DNA from: Ruminococcus sp.
GTDB taxonomy: Bacteria > Bacillota > Clostridia > Oscillospirales > Acutalibacteraceae
Direction: 5' to 3'
Length of the DNA: 28,520 bases
Assembly: GCA_003521625.1 (NCBI GenBank)
Contig: DPHV01000034.1
Coordinates: 7,151-35,670, forward strand
Below are positions 1 to 7,186 of the stretch, one piece after another (position 1 is the first letter of the stretch; every line of letters begins with the position of its first letter). The notes below the pieces were generated by a model. That model worked only from the letters and a program-made list of their open reading frames with translations. It ran no database searches and was not told the origin of the DNA. Both the position numbers and the translations under genes were made by a program.

Positions 1-216
1 GCAGATGAGCTCGGCTACGAGAAAGGTGAAAGAACGTCGAATAATGAATGTAGCAATAAGTCGAAAAATTACAGAAACGGCTACTCAAAAAAGACGATAA
101 AAACACAGATGGGAGAGCTCGATATTAAAGTTCCGAGGGACAGAAACGGCGAATATGAACCTAAAATAATCGGCAAATATAATCGTAATGTTGACGGTAC
201 GGAAATTAAGGGGTAA
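1..216 (+). pseudogene. IS256-family (mutator-type) transposase fragment
   Basis: Frame 1 is open from the window edge to a TAA at 214-216 and encodes about 71 residues. They read like the N-terminal third of IS256-family transposases: an ExxxYEK-like stretch (LGYEKGER), then YRNGYSKKT, GELDIKVPRDRNG and a YEPKIIGKYNRN-like segment. In intact members this region is followed by the DDE catalytic domain, about 300 residues long. Here the reading breaks off right after the conserved NRNVDG with a stop, so the catalytic core is absent. The start lies outside the window. The element is non-functional. A second IS256 scrap, from a different part of the gene and on the other strand, lies at 25086-25304. 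The family assignment is from remembered motifs, not from a search. Confidence 0.8.
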
Positions 217-232
217 AATACGGAAAATAAAA

Positions 233-270
233 CAGACTGCAGTTTACTAAGAAATTGCAGTCTGCTTTAT
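233..270 (+). terminator. Hairpin terminator after transposase remnant
   Basis: A 13-bp stem (arms 233-245 and 252-264, one G-T pair) with a 6-nt loop is followed by CTTTAT. It lies 16 bp after the stop of the transposase fragment and suits rightward transcripts. Confidence 0.6.
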
Positions 271-604
271 TGTGTCAATTACGATATTATAAAAAAACTT
301 CTGTTTACATAAACTCAACTAAGCAGCAAAGTATTCCGTCGCCGTAAATTCCCACCGTTTCCTTGGACTCTTGAGAAATATATTTCAGAGTAACAGCGTT
401 GTTCTCTGTGACAGGCTTCTTGTAAGATATTCTGATTTTTGAAAAAGAACAGTCATTTGAATTTGTGAAGTACAAGCTTGAACCTTGTTTAATTAGGTTG
501 AAATTATCAAGGCCACACAGAACATAAAGTAACAGCTCCCGGCGATTTGTCGGGAGCCTTTTGTATCGCAATTAATTTGTTTCCGAACAGTATTTTCCTG
601 ATTA
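271..604. other. Gene-poor stretch with one doubtful minus-strand ORF
   Basis: I see no convincing gene here. An 88-codon minus-strand frame (305-571) begins with TTG, has no ribosome site, and its first codons run through the hairpin at 535-557. Its later part (GSSLYFTNSNDCSF onward) reads like ordinary protein and could be the worn C-terminus of a lost gene, but I cannot assign it. Confidence 0.35.
535..557 (-). terminator. Hairpin downstream of the beta-helix gene
   Basis: A 6-bp GC-rich stem, CTCCCG/CGGGAG, encloses an 11-nt loop about 50 bp beyond the stop of the minus-strand beta-helix gene. On the minus strand the following bases (CTGTTACTTT) are only moderately T-rich. On the plus strand the hairpin is followed by CCTTTT, so it may work in either direction. 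Confidence 0.4.
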
Positions 605-3043
605 TTACTTGTACCAGTAAACACCGCTTCCGCTCTGTTCGAGCTTGCCGTTATCGGCTTTGAATGCTCCGCTCTGCATTCCGTAAGAGTGGTAGTATAC
701 ATAATTTGATGATGTGTTAAGGAATACCATACAGCTTCCGTCACTGTTTGTTGTTCCTCTGATGTCGGAATTATATGTGTCAAAATCGTCCATAATTTTG
801 AATACTGTTCTACAGGTCGATTTAATCATTTTTGCATTTGATGCAGCTCCGCACACATCTGTATTGTATCTGATTTTGTTCCAGCCAAAGAGCTTGATGT
901 CTGCTGTGTTGCAGCCCCAGGCATCTGCAAATACTCCGCCGCCTTCCTTTCCGCATTTGTTGTTTTCAATGGTCATATTTCTGAAGTAATGATTTGTACT
1001 TCTAAGCTGTCCGAGGAAGATTGCACCGCCGTTGTTGCCACATTTATTGTTTGATAAATTTGAGTAGCTGATGTCAAAGTCGGTGTGTTCCGAAACAAAG
1101 ATTGCGCCGCCGTTCTTTTTTGCATAATTATTTGTGAAGGTTGACCTGCGAATTGTCGGCTCTGACAGACTTTCTGTATAGAATATTGCACCACCGTTTT
1201 CTCCTGATTTATTATTGTTAAAGGTACAATTCTCTATATAATTCTTTCCTCCGAAAGAAGTTATTGCACCGCCACATCTCTCTGAGTCGTTGCTTTCAAA
1301 TGTGCAGTTTTTAATTGTAAAGTCTGCGTGTGAGTCAATTGCGCCTCCGTACCTTGCAATGTTATTTTTGAAAATACAATTGTTTATGTCAGCGTTTCCG
1401 CCTGAATTACGAATTGCACTTCCTGTATATTTTTCAAAAATACAGTTTTCTACTTTCAGAGAGCCGTCTTCATTTACTATACACGGAACTCCGCCGATAC
1501 GACCGGAGTATTTAAAAGAACCATTATCGATGCTGCTGTGGATTTTGAGAGATCCGCCATTTCTAAGAACCAATGCTTCTTTTGTATTGATTTTGTGTCC
1601 CTGAAGGTCAAGCTCAATATTATTTTTATGCTCTGTGCTTGTTCCAAAAAATCCTGTTATTTCAGTGTCTTTACATAATGTGATTTTTGTATTTGTATAT
1701 TTTGTCGCATAGTTCCACGCTTCGTCAAAGCTTTTAAAAATTTCCGTTTCCCCGTTGCAGCTAACCTCTGCTACCTTTTCGCCGACTGTGTTGTCCTTGA
1801 ACTTATACATACCGGAGCTTTCGAGCATTTTCGGGAGAATTGTTGTCATATAGTAATCGTGAACATCTATGGCATTAATTTTGTTATCGAGAGTATCTGT
1901 GCCTCCGCTCGGATATATGCCTGTCATAAAGCTGACATATTCCTGGTTATTTGCATCTGCCTTATCTGATTGTTTGCGGTCGTTGAGATATTTGATGTAT
2001 GAAGGAGCAAGTGCGGAGTACATTGTGATGCCAAGCTCGTAGTAATTCCAGATTGCTTCGTTATCCTTTATGCACTGTTCAATAATGCTGTCAATCGAGG
2101 TGCCTGCTTTTGCGCCTTCAACCTTTGCTTTGAAGTTAATGAGGAACGGATTGCCTTCTGCTTTGTCTGCTTTAATGCTGAAGCTTGTGCCGTTCATATA
2201 CTGTGTGCACTGCTTAAGGCTATCCCTGAGTCTGTATAAATCGTTGAGGTTGTCGTCACCGAAGAAATTGTCGATGAGCTTCTGGCTTTTGCTAAGCTCG
2301 TTTTTCGCTTTCCCAACTGCTTTCTCTGATTCTTCGATTTTTTTAGCGTCTTTTTCCTGTATTGCGGCTTCAAGATTTTTATTTGCATCTAAAAGCTTTG
2401 CCTTGTTTTTAATATAGGACATAATTACAGAGCCTTTGTCGTTGTAAACGAGAACAATCTGATTCAGACATTTGTAAAATTCATTGTTTTCGTTCTGCTT
2501 GATAGCCTCTTTAAGAGAATCAATTGATGTTTTAATGGTGCCGAGCTGTTCTTCGATTTCTTTAAGGGAAACCTCGGGAACAAGATCGGGTTCCTCTGGT
2601 GCAGGTGTGAAAAGAGTTGTGAACAAATCTATAACACCTGAAATTATTCCGCCGTACGGGAAAAGACCGACAACATTTTTTACTGCACTTACATATTCGC
2701 CCTTGGCAATGTTGTTGACTGCTTCAACTCCGGATGTAACGTATTTTTCGATTCTGTCATTGCGTTTCTGAAGCTTTTCTTTTTTTGACGTTTTTTCGCT
2801 TTCAGCTTTGTAATCGTCAACAAACTTCTTGATTTCCTTAATATCTTTTAGTGCCTGTTTTTCGGCTGTTGTTGAAACCTTGAGCAGATTAACGGTGTTT
2901 TTATTTACGACTGCGCTGATTGTCTGTGAGCTTGTAGCCGCAGAAGCTGTTGTTAATGACATCGTTGCAAATGACGATAATGTGATTACCGATAATGCGA
3001 TTGCGATTATTCTTCTTTTGATGTTGCTTTCTTTCTTTTTCAT
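605..3043 (-). CDS. Secreted protein: helical N-terminal domain plus C-terminal beta-helix
   Basis: Predicted 812-residue exported protein. Residues 1-35 form a Sec signal peptide (lysine/arginine-rich start, hydrophobic core, end near SAA). The next 300 or so residues are lysine/glutamate-rich helices broken by one hydrophobic segment (LFPYGGIISGVIDLFTTLF), an arrangement reminiscent of helical pore-forming toxins. That resemblance is only by eye. From about residue 470 to the end are repeated short strands with N-rich turns (ENCIFEKYTG, NNCIFKNNIA, ENCTFNNNKS, GGAIF), typical of right-handed parallel beta-helices of the pectate-lyase/Pmp type used for adhesion or glycan binding. The ATG at 3043 is preferred over an upstream in-frame GTG because AGGTGG sits 8 bp before it. 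The promoter is the direct-repeat element at 3110-3144. No anchor motif is seen, so it may be released or stay loosely bound. Function unknown. Confidence 0.8.
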   Translation of the reverse strand: MKKKESNIKRRIIAIALSVITLSSFATMSLTTASAATSSQTISAVVNKNTVNLLKVSTTAEKQALKDIKEIKKFVDDYKAESEKTSKKEKLQKRNDRIEKYVTSGVEAVNNIAKGEYVSAVKNVVGLFPYGGIISGVIDLFTTLFTPAPEEPDLVPEVSLKEIEEQLGTIKTSIDSLKEAIKQNENNEFYKCLNQIVLVYNDKGSVIMSYIKNKAKLLDANKNLEAAIQEKDAKKIEESEKAVGKAKNELSKSQKLIDNFFGDDNLNDLYRLRDSLKQCTQYMNGTSFSIKADKAEGNPFLINFKAKVEGAKAGTSIDSIIEQCIKDNEAIWNYYELGITMYSALAPSYIKYLNDRKQSDKADANNQEYVSFMTGIYPSGGTDTLDNKINAIDVHDYYMTTILPKMLESSGMYKFKDNTVGEKVAEVSCNGETEIFKSFDEAWNYATKYTNTKITLCKDTEITGFFGTSTEHKNNIELDLQGHKINTKEALVLRNGGSLKIHSSIDNGSFKYSGRIGGVPCIVNEDGSLKVENCIFEKYTGSAIRNSGGNADINNCIFKNNIARYGGAIDSHADFTIKNCTFESNDSERCGGAITSFGGKNYIENCTFNNNKSGENGGAIFYTESLSEPTIRRSTFTNNYAKKNGGAIFVSEHTDFDISYSNLSNNKCGNNGGAIFLGQLRSTNHYFRNMTIENNKCGKEGGGVFADAWGCNTADIKLFGWNKIRYNTDVCGAASNAKMIKSTCRTVFKIMDDFDTYNSDIRGTTNSDGSCMVFLNTSSNYVYYHSYGMQSGAFKADNGKLEQSGSGVYWYK

Positions 3044-3109
3044 AATTATTACCACCTTTTTATTTAGATTTAGTATAAGGTTTTTGGTTGTTCCTTATCT
3101 TGTGACTAC

Positions 3110-3144
3110 AGTATAACAGGGCGACTGTGACAAGATACGGACAA
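3110..3144 (-). promoter_or_regulatory. Direct-repeat promoter element A (beta-helix gene)
   Basis: Read on the minus strand: TTGTC (3144-3140), TTGTCA (3133-3128) exactly 11 bp later, a 12-bp spacer, then the -10 box TATACT (3115-3110). No -35-like hexamer stands 17 bp from the -10. The start codon is 67 bp beyond the -10. The same architecture recurs at six other places in the window. Confidence 0.75.
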
Positions 3145-3268
3145 AAAACAGGGATTTTAAAAAAATATTTGAAAATTTAAAAATTCAAGACTGTAATTGG
3201 TGCAGTTAGTATTATTGCTGTTGTTATATTTGGCAGTGTTGCTTTTGCTTTAAGGTAATTCCTTTTTA

Positions 3269-3297
3269 TTGAACTTTGAAATTTCTTGTGATAAAAT
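3269..3297 (+). promoter_or_regulatory. Sigma-A promoter of the protease/kinase/regulator operon
   Basis: TTGAAC (3269-3274), a 17-bp spacer and TAAAAT (3292-3297) with an extended TG immediately before the -10. It lies 20 bp before the ATG of the C11 protease gene. It lacks the TTGTC direct repeats seen before the surface-protein genes. Confidence 0.6.
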
Positions 3298-3316
3298 TTA
3301 TAAAGGTGGTGCGTAT

Positions 3317-4459
3317 ATGAACAGAGGCTTTAAAGATATCAAGTTAATATGCTTATTGACAATTTTAATCTTTTGCGTTTTTCTATTTGGTTGTTCTGAG
3401 GATAAAGCAAAAACAAAGCCTGCCTCCGAAAAACAAAGTACGACTGAAAAAACTGATAATGATGATTTTACTCTTCTTATTTATATGTGCGGAAGCTCTC
3501 TTGAGAGTAAGAACGGCTCTGCATCAGACGACATTTCCGAGCTGTTAAGTGCAGAAATTCCCGATAAAGTTAATGTCGTGCTTGAAACAGGCGGCTCTTT
3601 GAGATGGAAAAAACATAGTATTTCGAGCGATAAACTGCAGAGGTATGAGGTGTCTGACAATAAGCTTGTACTTCTTGAGGAGAGTAAACTATGCTGTATG
3701 GGTGACTCCTCAACGCTTAAGGACTTCATTGACTGGGGGATAAAAGAATTTCCGTCTGAAAGGACTGCACTGATTTTATGGGATCACGGCGGAGGATTCC
3801 TCAAAGGTATTTGCAAAGATGAGATGTACAATAATGACTGGCTGACGGTGCAGGAGTTTGATGAGGCGCTTTCAGAAAGCACTTTTTCCGGAAGCTTTGA
3901 ATTTATAGGATTTGATTGCTGTCTTATGGCGAATTACGAAACAGCGCTGACGGCATCAAAATATGCTGATTATATGATAGCATCAGAGGATGATGAACCG
4001 ACAGGCGGCTGGGACTACAAGGCTGTTGCAGAATCTCTCGGTACAAAAAGTTTTTATGATGTTATTCTGAACAGCTACGAAAAATCCCATCAGGACAGTG
4101 ATAATTACACTCTTTCGGCAATTAAGCTTAATGAGTTCGATAAGGTAAAAGCCGTATTATCGCAATGTATTGACAAAGCCGAAAGAAGTAACAACAAGCT
4201 TATTATGTCAAAAGCAGTTCAGGAGTGTGAAAGCTTCGGTTCGTCAATTGCATATTTATATGATTTCGGCGATATTGCAGATTACTTTGATGTTGATTAT
4301 GATTTCAGCAGAATAATAAAAGCTGTGAAATCCGAAACAAAAAGTAACATCTCGGGGTTGAATATATGTTTTCCTTCCGATGATGAAAAAGCTCTTGAAA
4401 ATTATCTGATGATTTCAGAGGACAAAAATTACTGCGATTATCTCAAAAACAATTATTAG
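3317..4459 (+). CDS. Clostripain-family (C11) cysteine peptidase-like lipoprotein
   Basis: Predicted 380-residue membrane-anchored peptidase. Residues 8-26 are a lipoprotein signal with lipobox LFGC (Cys26), so the mature protein should be lipidated on the outer membrane face. The C11 core is visible: LLIYMCGSSLE near 53, the catalytic His in LILWDHGGG (His157) and the nucleophile in FDCCLMA (Cys202, the second Cys). Clostripain relatives cut after basic residues and often self-process, but specificity cannot be read here. The ATG at 3317 follows AAAGGTGG; longer in-frame starts lie upstream of the likely -10 and are rejected. It is first in an operon, 18 bp before the kinase gene, which suggests that the protease matures or modulates the sensor or its signal. 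That link is inferred from position only. Confidence 0.82.
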   Translation: MNRGFKDIKLICLLTILIFCVFLFGCSEDKAKTKPASEKQSTTEKTDNDDFTLLIYMCGSSLESKNGSASDDISELLSAEIPDKVNVVLETGGSLRWKKHSISSDKLQRYEVSDNKLVLLEESKLCCMGDSSTLKDFIDWGIKEFPSERTALILWDHGGGFLKGICKDEMYNNDWLTVQEFDEALSESTFSGSFEFIGFDCCLMANYETALTASKYADYMIASEDDEPTGGWDYKAVAESLGTKSFYDVILNSYEKSHQDSDNYTLSAIKLNEFDKVKAVLSQCIDKAERSNNKLIMSKAVQECESFGSSIAYLYDFGDIADYFDVDYDFSRIIKAVKSETKSNISGLNICFPSDDEKALENYLMISEDKNYCDYLKNNY

Positions 4460-4477
4460 GGAACAGGGGACATATAT

Positions 4478-5803
4478 GTGGAAAATCTCAATAATAACAT
4501 TGAACTTAATGTCGGACTGCTCTGGTTTTCGGCTGTAATTACGCTGTTTATGTTTTTGGGAACAGTTACGGACAAAACTCGAAGCAGACCTTTTATGAAG
4601 TGCTTTTCAGCCTTGCTTGCAACAAATATTCTTATGATTATCGGCGAAAGCGGATTGTGGATTTTTGGCGGTTCACTGGACAATATTCCAATTTTAAAAT
4701 TATGTGCGTTTATTTCATTTGGTTTAGGGGCAGTGCTCGAGGTTTTGTATGCTTATTGCCTGATAGGCTTTGTCAGAGAACGGCAGAAAATATCGTGGAA
4801 ATATGCGAAAGTAATTGCAGTTATCGGCGCAGTTTATCTTTGTATTGTTGTAATTTCCCTGTTTAACGGAATGCTGTTTGACTTTGACTCAAACGGATAT
4901 TATGTTGACGGAGAGTATTACTTTATAGTGAGATTTCTTGATTTCATTATCCTATTGCTTGAAATTTTTACGGTAATCAGATTCTGGAAAATACTCACAC
5001 TAAAAGGCACGATTTCTCTGCTTTCGTTCAGCGTACTGCCATTGCTAACAATGACGTTGATTTCATGCTGGGACCCGACTCCTCTGTATATGGCAACCAC
5101 GGTTTCTTTGCTTTTGATTTATATGCTGTTCCGAGGAGAGCTGACACGACAGCTTTCGGAAAAGGAAATTCAGCTTGTTGAAAAAAACAGGGAGCTTGCG
5201 CAAAAGGAACGGCTGATTACCGAAAACCGCATTTCAACAATGATAAGTCAGATACAGCCGCATTTTATATATAACACCCTCGGAACAATACATCAGCTGT
5301 GCCTTGAACAGCCCGAAAAGGCGGCGGAATTAACACGCAGTTTTTCTCAATATCTGCGAGGAAATTTCAGCGAGCTTAACAACAGCGTGCCTATTCGTTT
5401 TTCACAGGAATTGAATCATATAAAATGTTATATGAGCATAGAGCAGGTTCGCTTTCCCGACATTCAGACAGAATACGATTTGAAAGCTGAAGATTTTAAT
5501 CTGCCTGCGCTTTCGGTTCAGCCGCTTGTTGAAAACGCCGTAAAGCACGGACTTATGGGACTTGAAAGCGGCGGTAAAATAACCGTATCTACTTATGAAA
5601 CCGATACAGATTACTGCGTGTGTGTAAAAGATAACGGAGTAGGCTTTGATAAAACAGCCTTTTATGATAAAAAGAAGCATATCGGTATTGAGAATATCCG
5701 TGAAAGACTTACTGCTATGTGCGGCGGCACTCTGACGGTTGACAGTGTTTTAGGCAAAGGCACAACTGCCGTCATCACTATTCCAAAGGAGGAAGCAATA
5801 TGA
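4478..5803 (+). CDS. LytS-like sensor histidine kinase, seven-TM type
   Basis: 441-residue membrane kinase. Residues 1-220 form about seven hydrophobic segments with no large outside loop, so sensing is probably within or close to the membrane. A short coiled linker (about 224-250) leads to the His_kinase domain (PF06580 type) with the phospho-accepting His262 in SQIQPHFIYNTL, followed by a HATPase_c domain with the N box VQPLVENAVKHG, the G1 box DNGVGF and a late GKGTTAVITIP. Start is a GTG at 4478 with CAGGGGA just upstream; the ATG two bases earlier is in another frame. The 3' end overlaps the regulator gene by 4 bp (ATGA), so the two are translationally coupled. Similar in its cytoplasmic half to the second kinase at 16819-18615 but with a different sensor half. 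Confidence 0.9.
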   Translation: MENLNNNIELNVGLLWFSAVITLFMFLGTVTDKTRSRPFMKCFSALLATNILMIIGESGLWIFGGSLDNIPILKLCAFISFGLGAVLEVLYAYCLIGFVRERQKISWKYAKVIAVIGAVYLCIVVISLFNGMLFDFDSNGYYVDGEYYFIVRFLDFIILLLEIFTVIRFWKILTLKGTISLLSFSVLPLLTMTLISCWDPTPLYMATTVSLLLIYMLFRGELTRQLSEKEIQLVEKNRELAQKERLITENRISTMISQIQPHFIYNTLGTIHQLCLEQPEKAAELTRSFSQYLRGNFSELNNSVPIRFSQELNHIKCYMSIEQVRFPDIQTEYDLKAEDFNLPALSVQPLVENAVKHGLMGLESGGKITVSTYETDTDYCVCVKDNGVGFDKTAFYDKKKHIGIENIRERLTAMCGGTLTVDSVLGKGTTAVITIPKEEAI

Positions 5804-6591
5804 GAGCATTGACTGTAGACGACGAGCAGATTATGCTTAATGCATTGACTTCGGCTGTAAAGGAGTCGCCCGATATATCGTCTGTTGCACAGTTCACATC
5901 CTGTACAGCATCCCTGGAGTGGGCAAAAACCAATCCGATTGATATTGCATTTCTCGATATAAGTATGCGTGGAATGGGCGGACTTGCACTTGCAGAAAAA
6001 CTGCTTGAAATTCAGCCGAATTGCAAGATTGTTTTCTGTACAGGCTTTTCGGAGTATGCGGTTGAGGCATTTAAAATTCATGTTTCAGGATACCTTTTAA
6101 AACCGATTACGGCAAAGGCGGTTCAGACTGAAATTGACCACATAAAGCAGGAAAAAGCCAAGGAGAAAACCACATACAAGCTGCTGACGGTTAAATGCTT
6201 CGGGAATTTTGAGGTGTACGCACAGGGGAAAATTCTTAACTTTAAGCGGTTAAAATCAAAAGAGCTGCTTGCAATTCTTGTTGACCGCAGAGGAGCAGGA
6301 ATGACGGCAAAGCAAATCTGTTCTATAATGTGGAGCGGTATTGAAGATGACAGTAAGCATATGACATATGTACGCCAACTGTTTGTAGATTTGCGAAATG
6401 CTCTTCGTTATGCTGATGCAGAGGAGGTTCTGCAGCAAAACGGCTACAACTATTTTCTTAATACTGAGCTAATTGACTGCGATTATTTCAGTTATCTGCA
6501 AACAGGGGAGCCAAGGTTTCACGGCGAGTATATGATGCAGTACAGCTGGGAAGAATCAACCTGCGCAGGTCTGATGCAAAATAACAACTGA
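5800..6591 (+). CDS. Response regulator with SARP-like winged-helix output domain
   Basis: 263-residue regulator. Residues 1-120 are a CheY-like receiver: acidic pair VDDE (7-10), phospho-acceptor Asp53 in FLDISMRG, and Lys101 in YLLKPIT. After a linker comes a winged-helix domain of the Trans_reg_C/SARP type, starting at KCFGNFEVY with the FKRLKSKELLAILVDRRG segment seen in SARP and OmpR-like activators. The last 35 or so residues (HGEYMMQYSWEE) look like the first helix of a BTAD domain that is otherwise missing. LytS-type kinases are usually paired with LytTR outputs, so a SARP-like output is less common. A direct-repeat-binding activator is expected. It overlaps the kinase gene by 4 bp; a terminator follows at 6604. 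Confidence 0.88.
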   Translation: MRALTVDDEQIMLNALTSAVKESPDISSVAQFTSCTASLEWAKTNPIDIAFLDISMRGMGGLALAEKLLEIQPNCKIVFCTGFSEYAVEAFKIHVSGYLLKPITAKAVQTEIDHIKQEKAKEKTTYKLLTVKCFGNFEVYAQGKILNFKRLKSKELLAILVDRRGAGMTAKQICSIMWSGIEDDSKHMTYVRQLFVDLRNALRYADAEEVLQQNGYNYFLNTELIDCDYFSYLQTGEPRFHGEYMMQYSWEESTCAGLMQNNN

Positions 6592-6603
6592 AAATTTATT
6601 TAT

Positions 6604-6634
6604 CACGGTTGGGCAAAAGCTCAATCGTGTTTTT
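6604..6634 (+). terminator. Terminator of the kinase/regulator operon
   Basis: An 11-bp stem (6604-6614 with 6619-6629, two G-T pairs) and AAAA loop are followed by five T residues, 13 bp after the regulator stop. Confidence 0.75.
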
Positions 6635-6682
6635 ATTTGCAAAAATTTAAAAAATTTTATTTTTATTGAAAAACATATTAAT

Positions 6683-6717
6683 TTGTCACGCATTTGTCAC
6701 ACCCTGTATGTTAAAAT
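6683..6717 (+). promoter_or_regulatory. Direct-repeat promoter element B
   Basis: TTGTC (6683-6687), TTGTCA (6694-6699), a 12-bp spacer and TAAAAT (6712-6717). It is preceded by TTTTTATTGAAAAAC (6660-6674) and 8 bp, an upstream block found at the same distance before element F. First of two tandem elements before the small membrane-protein gene. Confidence 0.65.
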
Positions 6718-6765
6718 AAGAAATAACAGATGATATATACCCGAAATTTTATAAATATTGAACAT

Positions 6766-6800
6766 TTGTCCGTATTTTGTCATAGTGGGTATGTTATCAT
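6766..6800 (+). promoter_or_regulatory. Direct-repeat promoter element C
   Basis: TTGTC (6766-6770), TTGTCA (6777-6782), 12-bp spacer, TATCAT (6795-6800). It sits 83 bp downstream of element B and 44 bp before the ATG at 6845. The hexamer at -35 distance (GTATTT) is poor, so activation is likely needed. Confidence 0.7.
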
Positions 6801-6844
6801 CAGTACACAAACTTAAATTAAATTCATTAACGGAGGAAATTATT

Positions 6845-7186
6845 ATGAACATTTTTGAAACAATTCCGGCATACGATTACATTATTGCAGTCTTAGGCGT
6901 GTTGGACGTGATACTGGGTATTGCTCAGCTTGGTGCAAAAAGGTGTATCGGTATTATGAAAATCGACCAATACACAGAAGAAAGTGCAGGCAGATTTGCC
7001 GTTATATCTTCTGTAATTTACATACTGGGCGGAATATTAACTGCCGCCGCACCGTTTGCAGTAAGCTACATTAATTCGCAGAATTTCGGTTTCAGTCTGC
7101 CCACACAGCTTCCAAGCTGGATTCTGATTGCAGTAGTTGCAGTGGTATTAATTGCACAAACTTCAACTCTCAAGAAAAAGCTTTAA
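6845..7186 (+). CDS. Small membrane protein, about three TM segments
   Basis: 113 residues, unrecognised. Hydrophobic stretches lie at about 11-29, 50-74 and 90-106. The middle one ends in a short polar loop (INSQNFGFSLPTQ), and the C-terminus is basic (TLKKKL). Start ATG 6845 follows GGAGG with good spacing; an upstream in-frame start at 6758 would begin inside promoter element C and is rejected. Two direct-repeat promoter elements stand before it. The stop codon is immediately followed, in the same frame, by a long reading frame of an unrelated truncated secreted protein (7187 onward), which suggests that a deletion joined the two. Function unknown. Confidence 0.7.
   Translation: MNIFETIPAYDYIIAVLGVLDVILGIAQLGAKRCIGIMKIDQYTEESAGRFAVISSVIYILGGILTAAAPFAVSYINSQNFGFSLPTQLPSWILIAVVAVVLIAQTSTLKKKL

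Noticed and set aside
305..571. 88-codon minus-strand ORF
   Set aside because: TTG start without ribosome site, and its first codons form the hairpin at 535-557. At most it contains a worn gene tail, so it is described only under the gene-poor stretch.
2252..2272. Two TTGTC motifs inside the beta-helix gene
   Set aside because: Spacing is not 11 bp and there is no -10 at 12 bp; chance occurrence in coding DNA.
3184..3258. Short frame FKTVIGAVSIIAVV and on to FALR, looking like a TM segment
   Set aside because: It is preceded by an in-frame stop at 3178-3180 and has no start; probably a gene scrap, too short to call.
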